A DNA stretch of 64,000 nucleotides from Brachionus koreanus (GCA_016987375.1 PJRA01000508.1:1786251-1850250), one strand, 5' to 3'; positions 49,743 through 64,000 are shown, counted from the stretch's first letter. Notes: generated by a model from the letters alone, not told the origin. A program made the numbers and translations.

Positions 49743-50012
49743 GGAATAATTCTACCATGCGAATATGTCTGCAAAAAATGCATGGTAGAACAAGCCACAT
49801 TGAATTTTAATCCTAAAACTTTTAATAAAAATAATATTTGCAGTTTATTTAATAAGAAAAATAGATTTTTTTACTTAGATAACTCATTTAAGCAAATAGT
49901 TTTTCTCAATTATAAATTTAATTCTATTGACATTAGATATTTTTGTTCTCGTAAAACATTAAAAAGACTACGGTATTTAAAAAGTTTTAATTCAAAAAAA
50001 AAACCTAGATGA
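49743..50012 (+). other. in-frame open extension after the AMD1 stop
   Basis: Reading on in the AMD1 frame after TAG (49740-49742) gives 89 sense codons before TGA at 50010-50012. The peptide starts GIILPCEYVCKKCMVEQ, is rich in Lys, Arg, Asn and Phe, and ends SKKKPR. A stop-free run of this length is unexpected in sequence this A/T-rich. Against translation: a canonical AATAAA at 49824-49829 could end the mRNA inside the extension, and T-rich DNA elsewhere here is sometimes open by chance. Confidence 0.5.
49750..49790 (+). promoter_or_regulatory. RNA stem-loop just after the AMD1 stop codon
   Basis: TTCTACCATGC (49750-49760) pairs perfectly with GCATGGTAGAA (49780-49790) around a 19-nt loop. 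The stem starts 7 nt after the TAG. Stem-loops about 8 nt downstream of leaky stop codons are a known stimulator of readthrough. It could instead be a 3'-UTR stability or protein-binding element. Confidence 0.7.
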
Positions 50013-50981
50013 TTTTTCCTGACATTATTTAGATATTTTTATTGTTGTAGCTTCAATTTAATAAAAAAATTCAAAAAATTTTTTAAATTACATTATTTCG
50101 ATTTCTAAATCATTTTTCAAATTTTAGTTCCTACCGGGTTTAAAAATCAGGCCTTAATTTCAGTTGTTAGAATTTGTGTCTTTTAACTGAGGTTAATTTG
50201 TCAGTGTCAGTGATTTCAATGTAATAAAATTTTTCTTTATTCAAATACAATGTAGAAAAATAATAGTTTATTTTTCGAAAAAATGAGACAAAATTTAAAT
50301 CATTTAAAGCAAAGGTTAGTTATTATTATGCCTAAAGAAAAATCTTTAAGGTCTAGAAAATTTATTTTTGTTGAAAAATTTTATCTGTTTATTAGATGAT
50401 ATTATCAAATAAAAAAAACTAATAAAATGATATTATAAAATGAATAAACTTAAAATTACTTAAATAAATCTTTAAATGTAAAAAAAATGCTCAAAAAAAT
50501 ATATATATTACCCAAGAAATCTTTGATCTTGTAAAAAGACTCTTTAACTTAGTAATTTTAATAAATATCTAAAAAAATTTTTTAAAAATGAATTCAATGT
50601 TACAGTAAATTTAATATTTTAGAATAGATCAATAGCTATCTTTTTTAACCTAAGTTCATAAACTTATTTAATAAAATGCGGGAAAATCATAAATTAAAAA
50701 AGAAAAATTAAGCCTTTAAAAATTAAAATCTAATCAATTTTCATTTTATTCAATAAAAAATGTATCCAAAAATTATCCAACAATAAAATAAATGTCACAT
50801 TTTTTTTTATATGATTTTTAAACAATCTTGAAGGATGTCTTTCACACAAACTACAATACTGAAAAATTTATTATATTCAATATTTTGAATTTTAATTCAA
50901 TAAAAATTATTTTTACACTTATTAATCTGATTTCGAATATTAGAATTTTTTAATAAAAATTAAATGTTATTGTTTTTTTTT
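50013..50981. other. AMD1 downstream flank
   Basis: A/T-rich, no gene recognised; likely 3' UTR followed by intergenic sequence. Confidence 0.45.
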
Positions 50982-51190
50982 GGACAATGTGAAATTTTAG
51001 TACAAAAATTACAGTACAAAAAACAGTAGGAAAAACTATATCATTTTTTTTCTAGTTATGCAAAAATGGTTCTGTAAACAGTACAATGCTGTACGAATTT
51101 GTAAAAATGAATTCTAAGCTTCGCAAAAACTTTGCAATTAAGTGCAAATTTTATCTAATGTTTTTTAATGATGTGCATTTTACAGAAAAA
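50982..51190. mobile_element. half copy of the foldback MITE
   Basis: From GGACAATGTGAAATTTTAGT through AAAATGGTTCTGTAAACAG to AATGATGTGCATTTTACAG this follows the inverse of the right arm plus centre of the element at 26041-26354. The second arm is missing; a LINE remnant begins where it should be. Confidence 0.75.
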
Positions 51191-52100
51191 TTTATTTTTG
51201 AAGTTGTTAATTGATATAGATAAAGATATAGAATTAATGTTGTGATGAGGTAAACTATTCCAAACATTAACTACTCGGTTAGTCAAAAAATGATATTTTT
51301 GCATGCAGTTTTTCACTTCTTCCCTAAAAATACATTTATTTTGTCTTCTCAAATTGTACTTCCGATTATCAGAAAAATTTATACCATTCTCAAAATTAAT
51401 AATTTCATGTCCATTAATTATTTTTTAAAAAATTAAATTAATTCTCCTCTCATGTGCATAATTTTGAGATCGGTTAAGTTAAACATCTTAAGCCTTGTGG
51501 CGATATTCATTATTCCGAAGTGAAGGAATCTTGGTCGCTCTTCTTTGTATCATCCCGATTTCTGAAATATCTTTCTCAAGAAATGAACATCATGAACTTA
51601 TGGCAAATTCTAAATGAGGTCTTACTAGTGCTGGGTAAAGCATTCTTAATGTTTTAATGTTCAACTTCTTTAAACTTTTAGTTATCATACCTAAAACACG
51701 ATTTCCACGAGTGGGACAATTTTATTTGGTTTCCCCATCTTAAATCATTTTGAATTTAAACACCTAGATTCTTTTCATGAGCTGTTATAGCTAATTTCCT
51801 TGTGTCTTATCTGTTAAAAATTTTATACTGAAAGCAAGGATTTTATGTGCTAATATGCATTACACTGCATTTTTCGATATTTAAATTCAAACACCAACTA
51901 AGTGACCAACCTGAGATATTATCTATGTCTTTCTGAAGTAATAAATTGTCTTTGAAACTCAAATTAATAGATAGAATTTTAGTATCATCAACATATTTTT
52001 CACACTTATTAATTTAACGAGTTGAAAAATCATTAATAAATATTAAAAATAATCTCAAAACTCAGCCTTGTGATACATTTAACTTCTCTTGTCATCCATG
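51180..52100 (-). mobile_element. degenerate LINE remnant
   Basis: Read on the minus strand: a damaged start of the RT motif block (…LIFINDF near 52040), then NKCEKYVDDTKIL, LLLQKDIDNISGW and LNLNIEKC, and an intact stretch at 51352-51155 (KNCMQKYHFLTNRVVNVWNS). It is closely related to the LINE at 17404 but carries several stops and frameshifts, and the first aspartate box reads YVDD in place of YADD. Confidence 0.82.
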
Positions 52101-52377
52101 GAACAGATTGTTTATTATTTGTAAATTTTGCTGTTGGTATAAAACTATTGCAAATTTAAACTAAGTATTTATTTGGAATAGAAGAGTAAACAAGAAAATT
52201 TGCTAAAAATTGATAATTGTTTTTTGTAATGTAATGAAACTAGAATAATAGATACAATTTAGAATTTTACTAACAAAGCTTTAATTAAATTAAATTCAGT
52301 TTCTTAATCAAATTTTATTTCAAATAAAAACTATTTATATACAAATAAGGGTTTAATTTATTTAAAAAATTAACAAA

Positions 52378-54937
<2,560 letters not shown>

Positions 54938-56096
54938 ATAGAAAAAAAATTTGAAATATTAACAAAATAAAACTTTTTGTGTAATATTGAATAATTTTTA
55001 TTATATAATTAATAAAAGCTTTAAAATGCAAAATTCTGTTCACTTTTTTGCTCGATTATTTCAAAAAAATTAAAATAACATTATATGCTTTTAAGTTTTT
55101 ATTTAAGATGACTTTGATGAATGTGAATCGACCCATGCCATATGTCTTTAGCTAATAAAGACAATTATTTACAAGTTTGAATTTTAATTTTTTTAACTAT
55201 TAACTAGAATTTTTTAATTAATATAAAATTAATAAAATAATTATCGAATAAATTTTATTAAATTAATTAAAATATAAAATCCTAACAAAACTATGAGTTT
55301 TTTATTTATGCAATAATTATTATTTACGGGATCTTCTTGTCACATACAATAAATTAATTTAAAAGTTAGCTTTTGAAAAAATTAAAAATTAATTTTCCAC
55401 TCTCTCAAGTGAAGGTTTTATTTTATAAATGAAGAAACAACTCTCATTATATTCACTTAAATTTTAATTACTAGCATTACTGATTAGATTTGATTAACAC
55501 GTTTAGTATCGGTGTTTGTAATTTGTAGTTTGTAGTTAAAAAAATAATCAGAAAATAAAAAAATTTAAGAAAAATCAGAATTTAAAAATATTTAAAAAAT
55601 AATTTAGATTTTGGTTCTATTTGGATATCAACATTTATGTCAGATTTTGACTAGTCAACACAACTCTTCTAACATTATCTTGACTTAATTATGTCTGCAA
55701 TAAAAAAAAGAGTCCTACTTTTACATATTGTTCAATTTCTCAATTATTGAATTTTTTAACTAATTGAACCCTTCAACTAAATTATAAATTAGGTAATTAT
55801 AAATCTATTCATTTAACAATAATCCGAAATTTTTTAGTTGATTAGAATTTAAGTTCAAATTGCTTTTTAAATTTAACACTTAAAGGCTGGATTAATCATT
55901 ATTTATTATTTTTTTTAATCATATCTTAAATAAAAATATTATGAAATTAGTTAATTTTGATTTTGATTCCGATTATTATTATCTATTATTTCGTTAATTT
56001 TTATTTTTATTTAAAAAAAATTTATTTTCACTGAAAAATGCAAAAAAACGAGTCAAATAATAATAATAATAATAATAGTTAATATTCTACGGTCAA
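54938..56096. other. SPG7 upstream / intergenic A/T-rich DNA
   Basis: No gene recognised. Ends in an (AAT)n microsatellite near 56056-56077 that is probably the tail of the adjacent minus-strand LINE. Confidence 0.5.
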
Positions 56097-57065
56097 GTTT
56101 AGTTTAACTAAACTGACAAAGCAGGAAGACTAACGTAATCCCGCTATAGTAGACTTTTCGTTATTTTTGTTNNNNNNNNNNNNNNNNNNNNNNNNNNNNN
56201 NNNNNNNNNNNNNNNNNNNNNNNNNNNNNNNNNNNNNNNNNNNNNNNNNNNNNNNNNNNNNNNNNNNNNNNNNNNNNNNNNNNNNNNNNNNNNNNNNNNN
56301 NNNNNNNNNNNNNNNNNNNNNNNNNNNNNNNNNNNNNNNNNNNNNNNNNNNNNNNNNNNNNNNNNNNNNNNNNNNNNNNNNNNNNNNNNNNNNNNNNNNN
56401 NNNNNNNNNNNNNNNNNNNNNNNNNNNNNNNNNNNNNNNNNNNNNNNNNNNNNNNNNNNNNNNNNNNNNNNNNNNNNNNNNNNNNNNNNNNNNNNNNNNN
56501 NNNNNNNNNNNNNNNNNNNNNNNNNNNNNNNNNNNNNNNNNNNNNNNNNNNNNNNNNNNNNNNNNNNNNNNNNNNNNNNNNNNNNNNNNNNNNNNNNNNN
56601 NNNNNNNNNNNNNNNNNNNNNNNNNNNNNNNNNNNNNNNNNNNNNNNNNNNNNNNNNNNNNNNNNNNNNNNNNNNNNNNNNNNNNNNNNNNNNNNNNNNN
56701 NNNNNNNNNNNNNNNNNNNNNNNNNNNNNNNNNNNNNNNNNNNNNNNNNNNNNNNNNNNNNNNNNNNNNNNNNNNNNNNNNNNNNNNNNNNNNNNNNNNN
56801 NNNNNNNNNNNNNNNNNNNNNNNNNNNNNNNNNNNNNNNNNNNNNNNNNNNNNNNNNNNNNNNNNNNNNAATTAGCATTTGATCATTTGTATTTCTAATG
56901 ACGCTAATCAATTTGCTGTCATCCGCAAACAACTTGCAAAAGTGATTTACTAGCTCTGGTAAATCATTTATGAAGATCAGGAATAGTAAGGGACCAAGTA
57001 CTGAACCTTGTGGAACCCCAAATAAGTTGGTCGAAAAATCCCCCCGGCCTTTGAGTGTTAAGTTA
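56097..57065 (-). mobile_element. LINE fragment interrupted by an assembly gap
   Basis: The right part (56870-57060, read on the minus strand) encodes [20 protein letters not shown] and the FADD catalytic box ([11 protein letters not shown]), intact as far as visible. The left part (56097-56171) looks like a LINE 3' UTR (…AGTCTACTATAGCGGGATTA…) followed by an (ATT)n tail. The 698 Ns at 56172-56869 presumably hide the rest. The RT motif differs from the 17404 copy, so this is another CR1/Jockey-like lineage. Confidence 0.85.
56172..56869. other. assembly gap (698 N)
   Basis: A run of unknown bases inside the LINE. No coding claim can be made across it. Confidence 0.99.
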
Positions 57066-57913
57066 AGTTCTAGTTTATATTTAAAAAAGCAGGTATTTTT
57101 CGTCTTCAGTTTAAAAAATAAAAATAAATCAAATTTAATTTGTTTTAGGAATTTTATTCGTATAAATTTCATGCTCAATTTTCTTTTCAAATTTCAATTT
57201 GATTCCAAGCTTTCTTTGTTTTAGTCGAGAATTCATCTAAAGGATCATGTACGAACTTTGCTGGTTCACTTTTTAGTACAATATTTAGATTTATACCAAA
57301 AAAGAACATAGATAATGAATGAAACATTTAAAGAAAATATCTTTAATTTTAAATTAGGAGTTTAACAGGGTGGTCAATTGAAAATACAATTTATCCCGCA
57401 TCAGCTTAAACTTTGAATTTGATTCTGTACTAAAACGAACATAATTCTATCCTATTTTTTAAGATTTTTAAAATATTTTAAGATTGAGTTGGTTCCTTTC
57501 AATAAAAAATCTGAATTGAATTTTTTTATTTTAAACGATCAGAGAAAATTCAATGTTAAGCTTAATTTTATATATTTGCTAAGCGAAAATTCTGTGCATG
57601 AATAAATAAGCAATATCCTATATTAGATATTAGACTTAAAATATTTTTTTATAAATATTTTTTGAACATAATCCCAACGAATTTGATGACAAACTTTTAA
57701 AAGTTAATTTTTCCTTGCCGATCTTTTCACTTATAAAAATGTTCTTTAGGCAATAAAAAAATTCTTGTAAAACAAACTTTTAATAAACTTGATCAACTCT
57801 CTTAGAAAATTTTATTAAAAATTAAAAAATTTAAAAGTACAAAAAATAAATTTAAATTAGGCATAAGTATTAAAAAATTTATGCAAAAATAAAAAATAAA
57901 TAATCATTCAAAT
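57066..57913. other. HSP70 downstream flank
   Basis: A/T-rich sequence between the LINE and the HSP70 stop. No gene recognised. Confidence 0.45.
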
Positions 57914-59824
57914 TTAATCAACTTCCTCTATTTTTGGTCCTTGTTTGGTTGAACCGTTCTCATTTGGCATACCATTTGATGTACCATTTTGATACATTTT
58001 AGTAACTATAGGTGAACAAATTTTTTCTAATTCTTTAAGTTTATGGTCAAATTCTTCCTTTTCAGCAGTTTGATTTTTTTCTAACCACTTAATAGCATCG
58101 TTGCAAGCGTTTAGAATTTTTGATTTTTCACCAGATCCAATTTTAGAGGCCATTTTATCATCGTCTATAGTTTGTTTCATGTTAAAACAATAAGACTCAA
58201 GGGAATTTTTAGACGCTATGCGTTCCCGTTGAGCTTCGTCTTCTTTTTTATACTTTTCTGCTTCGCTTATCATTGTTTCAATTTCTTCTTTGCTCAAACG
58301 ACCTTTTTCATTTTTAATTGTAATTTGATTTCTCCTACCATTTGATTTATCAGTTGCACTAACATTAAAAATTCCATTCGCATCAATATCAAAAGTAACT
58401 TCGATTTGAGGCACACCACGCGGAGCTGGCGGTATGCCCGATAGCTCAAATTTTCCAAGTAAATTGTTATCTTTAGTCATTGCTCTTTCACCTTCAAATA
58501 CTTGAATTAAAACACCTGGTTGATTATCAGCATAAGTGGTAAAAGTTTGTGTCTGCTTTGTCGGAATGGTTGTGTTTCTCTTAATTAAAGTAGTCATAAC
58601 TCCTCCGGCAGTTTCAATACCTAATGATAATGGAGTTACATCAAGTAACAATATTTCTTGAACAACCTCGGATTTGTCACCAGAAAGGATAGCAGCTTGA
58701 ATAGCTGCACCATAAGCTACTGCTTCATCCGGATTTATAGACTTGTTCAATTCTTTTCCATTGAAAAAATCTTGCAATAACTTTTGAACTTTTGGTATTC
58801 TGGTAGATCCACCGACCAAAACTACATCATTTATTTGAGATTTGTCAAGTTTAGCATCTCTTATAGCTTTTTCAACTGGATCTAAAGTACCACGGAATAA
58901 ATCTGAACACAATTCTTCAAAACGAGCTCTTGTTATGCTTGTGTAGAAGTCAATTCCTTCATGTAGTGAATCTATTTCAATATTAGTTTGTGCAGAAGAT
59001 GACAATGTTCTTTTGGCTCTTTCACAAGCAGTTCTTAATCTGCGTACAGCTCTTTTGTTATTGCTTAAATCTTTCTTATGCTTGCGTTTGAATTCTTCGA
59101 TAAAGTGATTAACCATTCTGTTATCAAAGTCTTCTCCACCAAGATGAGTATCACCAGCGGTTGATTTCACTTCAAATATACCTCCTGCAATTGCCAAAAT
59201 GCTAACATCAAAAGTACCACCACCAAGATCAAAAATAAGTACATTTCTTTCGCTGCCAATTTTTTTGTCCAAGCCATAAGCAAAAGCTGCGGCTGTAGGC
59301 TCATTGATAATTCTAAGAACATTAAGACCACATATTTTTCCTGCATCCCTGGTAGCCTCACGTTGAGAATTGTTGAAATAGGCCGGAACTGTAATAACAG
59401 CATCTGTGATTTTTTGTCCCAAGTAGGCCTCAGCTGTTTCTTTCATTTTCAAAAGAACCATAGATGAAATTTCCTCTGGATTGAATAATTTTGTTTCAGC
59501 TTTGAACTCGACCTGAATTTTTGGTTTGTTATCTTGGTTCATAACTTTAAATGGCCAATGTTTCATGTCACTTTGTAATGAAGGGTCGTCAAACTTTCTT
59601 CCTATTAACCTCTTGGCATCAAACACAGTATTGGTTGGATTCATAGCCACTTGATTTTTTGCTGCATCGCCAATTAATCGCTCTGTATCATTAAATGCTA
59701 CATACGATGGAGTTGTTCGATTTCCTTGATCATTTGCGATTATTTCTATTTTTCCATGTTGGAAAACGCCTACACAAGAATAGGTCGTTCCAAGATCGAT
59801 TCCTATTGCTGGAGCTTTAGGCAT
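57914..59824 (-). CDS. HSP70: Cytosolic heat shock protein 70, intronless
   Basis: A single frame of 636 aa, from [20 protein letters not shown] to the cytosolic C-terminal signature EEVD. The nucleotide-binding domain carries the phosphate loops ([22 protein letters not shown]) and the adenosine motif [14 protein letters not shown]. The substrate-binding domain starts after the linker [14 protein letters not shown]. The lid and tail contain [16 protein letters not shown] in place of the GGMP repeats of constitutive HSC70. It is an ATP-driven chaperone in cytosol and nucleus that docks TPR co-chaperones through EEVD. Lack of introns and the heat-shock elements upstream point to the stress-inducible class. 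It is divergently arranged with the anoctamin gene, about 660 bp between start codons. Confidence 0.98.
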   Translation of the reverse strand: MPKAPAIGIDLGTTYSCVGVFQHGKIEIIANDQGNRTTPSYVAFNDTERLIGDAAKNQVAMNPTNTVFDAKRLIGRKFDDPSLQSDMKHWPFKVMNQDNKPKIQVEFKAETKLFNPEEISSMVLLKMKETAEAYLGQKITDAVITVPAYFNNSQREATRDAGKICGLNVLRIINEPTAAAFAYGLDKKIGSERNVLIFDLGGGTFDVSILAIAGGIFEVKSTAGDTHLGGEDFDNRMVNHFIEEFKRKHKKDLSNNKRAVRRLRTACERAKRTLSSSAQTNIEIDSLHEGIDFYTSITRARFEELCSDLFRGTLDPVEKAIRDAKLDKSQINDVVLVGGSTRIPKVQKLLQDFFNGKELNKSINPDEAVAYGAAIQAAILSGDKSEVVQEILLLDVTPLSLGIETAGGVMTTLIKRNTTIPTKQTQTFTTYADNQPGVLIQVFEGERAMTKDNNLLGKFELSGIPPAPRGVPQIEVTFDIDANGIFNVSATDKSNGRRNQITIKNEKGRLSKEEIETMISEAEKYKKEDEAQRERIASKNSLESYCFNMKQTIDDDKMASKIGSGEKSKILNACNDAIKWLEKNQTAEKEEFDHKLKELEKICSPIVTKMYQNGTSNGMPNENGSTKQGPKIEEVD

Positions 59825-60483
59825 TTGGTATTTCTGTATTTTGTATTTCCTTAATTATTTTATACTGATTTTTTGAAATTTAGATTATTTCATTGCTTAA
59901 AATTATTTTATTTATAGCAAAAAGAATCAAATTCAGGAATTTGATAGAATCTTCTATTTTATTACCGAAAAATCTTTTTCCATGAAAATGCTAGAAATTT
60001 AATAGAAATTATTAGAAAATTCATTTTTTTTTGATATATTTTGGAAATATTATTCAAGAATTTTCAAGATTTTTTTATAGAAATTGAAATTTTAAAAGAG
60101 AAAATTTTTTACTCTAAAATATTTTGCTATCTAATAATAAAAATTTTTTGTATCTCAAATTAATTTTTTAGTTCTACAAAAAAAAGCTAAAATTTTTAAG
60201 AAAATAAATGCTCATAAAATTTAAATTTTTTATAAATTAAGTTGATTATTGGGTTATATTTGGGCAAACGATAACTAAAGTATTTTATTCAAATTAAATT
60301 ATGCAACTTAATCTTAAAAAAAATTATTTTGATTTATAACGATAGAGTTAAATAAATTATTTTATCATAATGAATTATTCAAAAAAAAAGTTTAGTGTTT
60401 TTTAGATTAACTTTATTCAAAAGCAAAAATTATTCATCCAACTGTTCCAAATTTCTTTTATTATTAGCTGAATCTATATAAAT
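59825..60483. promoter_or_regulatory. divergent HSP70 / ANO8 promoter region
   Basis: Reading toward HSP70 (minus strand): a TATA box TATAAAAT lies at about 59856-59864, only some 35 bp before the ATG, implying a very short leader or a different start. Heat-shock elements: AGAATCTTCT at 59946-59955, and a GAA array at 59994-60022 ending in GAAAATTC (60015-60022). On the ANO8 side nothing specific is visible. Confidence 0.6.
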
Positions 60484-63172
60484 ATGCTCGAAAATCAAGT
60501 AGACGAGGAAGAAAACTGGAATCTTCATACTAAAAAAATGAAATTCTCAAAAGAAGAATTCAAAGCTAGTAAATTTTCAATTTTTGAAAGAAAAAGTGTC
60601 TATGATTATTTTACTTAATAGTGGGATCGTTATTCAAAAAAAGGTTTACCAACATAAGCAAAACAGTAGTTACTAACCGAATTTGGCTTAAATCGGCCAA
60701 ATCTTCCTCATGTCATGTTTTGATTTCGTTTCCTCCTAATTCATCATACGAGACCATACACACTCTATTAGATAAAATTCTAAAAGCTGGTCTGATTGTT
60801 TTTATCAAAGAACACAAAATTTGTAATTCTATCGGATTCTACATTACAGCTTCATATGAGAGGTATCGATGTGTGACATTTTAAAGCTGGATTTAACTTA
60901 ATATAACCATATTAGATTTCTTCAAGGCGCCGAAGAGCTAGAGCTTAAAAAATTAATCAAGCAAAAATATGGAGGCGGAATCAAAGAATTCATATTCGCT
61001 GAACAAGAATTCTATGAAAACATAGAAAATGAGGATCTATTTTTGACTACCCAGGAAAAGCAATCAATCATTTATGAAATACTTTGTCAAATCAAATGTG
61101 ACCACTCAGTTGAAGAGCTTATTTTGGGTAAAAAAAAAGTTCCCAATGGTAGAAAATTAAGTAATGATAATGTTTCTTTTAATAAAAGATTAATTGAAAT
61201 GTTTATCTAAAGTATTCTGGTGTCAAAAGCATAAAATTATACATCATATAATGCCTATTCATGATCAAGAAGAACTCAAAGACTTGAGAAAAAATTGGGT
61301 TATATCTTTTTTTAAAAATCAGCCTCTTGGTAATTTAGTTGTAAATAAAAAAATAAAATTTATTTTTAATAATAAATAAAGACAAAATTTGCAATTATTT
61401 TGGAATCAAATTGTCATTGTATTTTGCATGGCTTGGATTTTATACCAAATCTCTACTAATACCTGCGGTTCTTGGTCTTGCAATGTGGCTGACTACAGGA
61501 CAAGATGAAGTTTTGTTTTTTTTTTAAATCTTTTTCTAGTCTTAATGCTTTTAAAAGAAAATTGATTCGATTTTATTTTTGATTTTGTGCAGCTTCAACT
61601 TAATATGGAGCATTTGCTTTAATGACTTGTGGAATCAAAAATGTGCAGAATATTCATACAAATGGGGTACATTGGACATGAAAGATGATCTACTTCAAGA
61701 ACCTAGACCAATGTTTAAAGGCGAATATAAACTAAATAAAGTTAATAACAAATTTGAGCCTCATTATTCTGATTTTAAAAGAGCTCTATTCCGTTACCTA
61801 GTGACTTTGCCGTCTTTGGTTGCGGTTATTATTATGACAGTTGTCATTATGCTAAAATTTTTTGAACTGCAAAGATTGTTTGAGTACGCTACATCAAATG
61901 GAATTTTCCCAGGTATTTTTTTTTATGAATCAAACGTTAGTTCGGTTCGGATTCTTCAAAACTAAATTTTCTTTTAAATAGTGCTTTTTAAAATCTGATG
62001 AGATTTTTTTTATCTAAATTAAATTGGTTTTTAAGAATTATTTGGTTTAACAAATTTTATTCCGAAAATGGTCTATGCAAATGTAATTTCATTTTTAAAT
62101 TCGGTATACAAGAAAATGTGTCATTGGCTTAATGATAAAGGTATATTTTATTTGAGTTGTGTGAATTTAAAGAACAAAAAAAATTAGAATTTAGAATGAT
62201 TTATTATTCAAAAGAATTATTGTTGTTTATAAGCAAAATTAAAATTTTAATTACATTATAAGATATTAGCTTTATCGAACAAAATTAAAAGAAAATAAAT
62301 TTAGCCCAATTTTTCAAATAATTCGCTGTATTTTTGTTTTAAAAATTCATAGCTCGATTATTTTTTCCTCAAAGAAGAGCAATCAATAATTTTAAATTTT
62401 AAGAAAATTATAGAGAACAGACAACTCATGAGAATCATCTAATCATCAAAATAGTCATTGTAAGTTACATAATTTGATTTTGATACAATAATGTGAAATT
62501 TCTTAGTTTCAATTTATAAACAGCTATTTGTCTCTTTTCTACATCGCCTTTTATCTTCATGATATAGCATTATTGAAGGAAGTAATTCTTAGACTTTATA
62601 TTTAAAAAAAAAAATTTAAAAATTTTTCTAGCAATTATATGCAATATTTATATCCCGCCAATTGACCGGTAATTTCAAGGAAGCAATAGTTCCTTATGTA
62701 ATGGAAAGTTTAAAACAAATAAAAAAAATTGACAAGGCTAATAAAAAACATGATTCAGAAAAGCCGATAAATACGGAACTTACCAATATGGTGGACAAAC
62801 TTAAGCGATATGTTATAATTTACAATGAACAAAATGAAATAGAAACTAATTCGTATCCTTGTGATGAGGATTCAATTGAACTAAATCAGCCAGAAATAGA
62901 AAGCCTTATGCCAAAAGTAAGATGAATAATAGTTTAATAAATAGATATTTGTTTAGATCAATAATTGTTTTCAGTATCCGGACACATTCGGAGACTATTT
63001 AGAAATGGTAATGCAATATGGTTTGATGGTTTTTTTTGCTCCTGCTTTTCCGTTAGCAGCCTTATTTACTTTGATAAATAATTTTGTCGAAATAAGAAGT
63101 GATGCTTTCAAGATGTGCTTTTTATATCAAAGACCTTTCGGAGAGAGAGTAGCTAATATAGGAAGATGGCAG
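60484..63172 (+). CDS. ANO8: Anoctamin-8-like protein, 11 exons seen, 3' end outside window
   Basis: Exons 60484-60568, 60622-60862, 60916-61160, 61213-61329, 61382-61509, 61558-61912, 62036-62140, 62416-62459, 62507-62581, 62632-62916 and 62975-63172; 626 codons so far, all in phase. The N-terminal domain (GFYITASYERFLQGAEELEL, KQKYGGGIKEF, FYENIENEDLFLTTQEKQSI) follows ANO8 closely, more so than ANO10. The TMEM16 core follows: YFGIKLSLYFAWLGFYT, FNLIWSICFNDLW, YKWGTLDM, EPRPMFKG, HENHLIIKIVI, FQFINSYLSLFYIAFYL, then EIRSDAFKMC, YQRPFGERVANIGRWQ. ANO8 tethers ER to plasma membrane and helps Ca2+ signalling; ion or lipid transport by it is uncertain. The donor at 63173 is intact, and the final helices and C-terminal tail must lie beyond 64000. 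Confidence 0.93.
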
Positions 63173-64000
63173 GTAAATATAATTTTTCTCAAAATTTAAT
63201 GATCTCTGAGATTATTTTGTTGCATATTGATTTTATTACCAGTGATGTTTATTTTAATTTTAAAAATTTTAAATAAAATATTTTGAACAATGGCAAAAAT
63301 AAAAGAGCTGGAGGTGATCGAACTTCTTTTTCATCTAATACCTAAGATTTTTCTACTCTTTATTGTCTTTTTCGCTCAATGACTCATATTATTAAAGGAC
63401 TCCATTTTACTAAATAAGTTTCAAAATTTTGAATGCTAAATTTACCAATCTAGATGAGAATCAGCATTGAAAAAAAAACCCTTTATTTTCCTAAGAAATT
63501 ATTAACAATATTGAAATCATTTGAATTAAATTTAAATTAAAAAAGTCTATAAAAACAAATTAATTGATTTTTTTCATAAAGAAACTAATTAATGAACAAA
63601 AATATTTTAAGCACCGTAAAATTGAATTTTTACTGATTTACCATGATAGAAAAGATAAGAAATTTAAAAAAGTCTTTTATTCACTGTATAAAACAATTTG
63701 AAAAATATTTTTTTGAAATTTAATTTATCATTTATAATTAGCCTTAATATTTTGAATTCACAAAGTTTTATTAAATGACTATTTCTAGAGTTTTAACTCA
63801 TTTATTATGAAGAAAAAACATAACATATCTTTCATAAAAATAAGAATTTAACTTGCCTTTGATAATCTTAAAGTTCTAAAAAATTCCTTATTAGTTATTC
63901 GAAAATAAAATTTAATTCAAATAAAGATTTTTCAAAATTATCTATTAACAATTAGTAAGTTTTTTAATAATTTAATTAAGAAACTGATAAAGATTGTTAC
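63173..64000. other. ANO8 intron continuing past the window edge
   Basis: Starts with a GT donor after ...GRWQ. No further TMEM16 exon is found before the end, so this intron is at least 828 bp, long for this gene. Confidence 0.6.

Noticed and set aside
56144..57190. Long minus-strand frame of about 348 codons
   Set aside because: Most of it runs through the 698-bp N gap; only the RT segment at its start is real.
59167..59403. Second minus-strand frame inside HSP70
   Set aside because: Out-of-frame shadow of the highly conserved ATPase domain.
61160..61212. Apparent frameshift in the ANO8 gene
   Set aside because: A 52-bp GT...AG intron (61161-61212) with matching phase joins ...GRKL to IFWCQKHKIIHH; no frameshift is needed.

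Overview
The window is nuclear DNA from an animal. Genes are split by short introns (mostly about 45-60 bp, GT...AG), protein homologies are metazoan (vinculin, TMEM17, ZMYND12, anoctamin, smooth-muscle-type MLCK), and the sequence is very A+T rich with LINE, SINE and MITE-like debris. Tiny introns, extreme A+T content, intronless heat-shock genes, a small HSP with two alpha-crystallin domains and an intronless acyltransferase-3 gene would fit a monogonont rotifer such as Brachionus. That placement is inference. No bacterial or viral genome feature was seen.

Layout. 1-11.2 kb, plus strand: a DUF4476-like gene (817-1783), a fast-evolving URB2/Npa2 homologue rebuilt from 17 exons (4074-10017), and the ciliary transition-zone gene TMEM17. 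11.2-22.2 kb: a sparse region with a compact myosin light chain kinase, a 5'-truncated LINE split by a MITE with an 8-bp target-site duplication, and an intronless acyltransferase-3 gene. 22.2-27.8 kb, minus strand: vinculin in 11 exons. 27.8-36.3 kb: a gene desert, a GT7 glycosyltransferase whose key residue predicts GalNAc transfer, and ZMYND12 on the minus strand. 36.3-43.1 kb: a piggyBac-like TTAA-flanked element carrying a copied piece of RTCB just upstream of RTCB itself, then RTCB and the double-ACD small HSP. 43.1-48.6 kb: a repeat-rich desert with SINE and MITE copies. 48.6-50.0 kb: S-adenosylmethionine decarboxylase (AMD1). 51-52.1 kb and 56.1-57.1 kb: LINE remnants on the minus strand, the second broken by a 698-bp run of N. 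52.4-54.9 kb: paraplegin (SPG7), minus. 57.9-59.8 kb: inducible-type HSP70, minus. 60.5 kb to the window end: ANO8-like anoctamin, plus, incomplete at the 3' edge.

The genes do not form one pathway. They are housekeeping, cilium, adhesion, stress and proteostasis genes in an unordered animal neighbourhood. The most notable observation is at AMD1. The stop codon TAG is followed after 7 nt by a perfect 11-bp stem-loop, and the frame stays open for another 89 codons. This is the architecture of stimulated stop-codon readthrough, in a gene family known for a regulatory readthrough extension in vertebrates.
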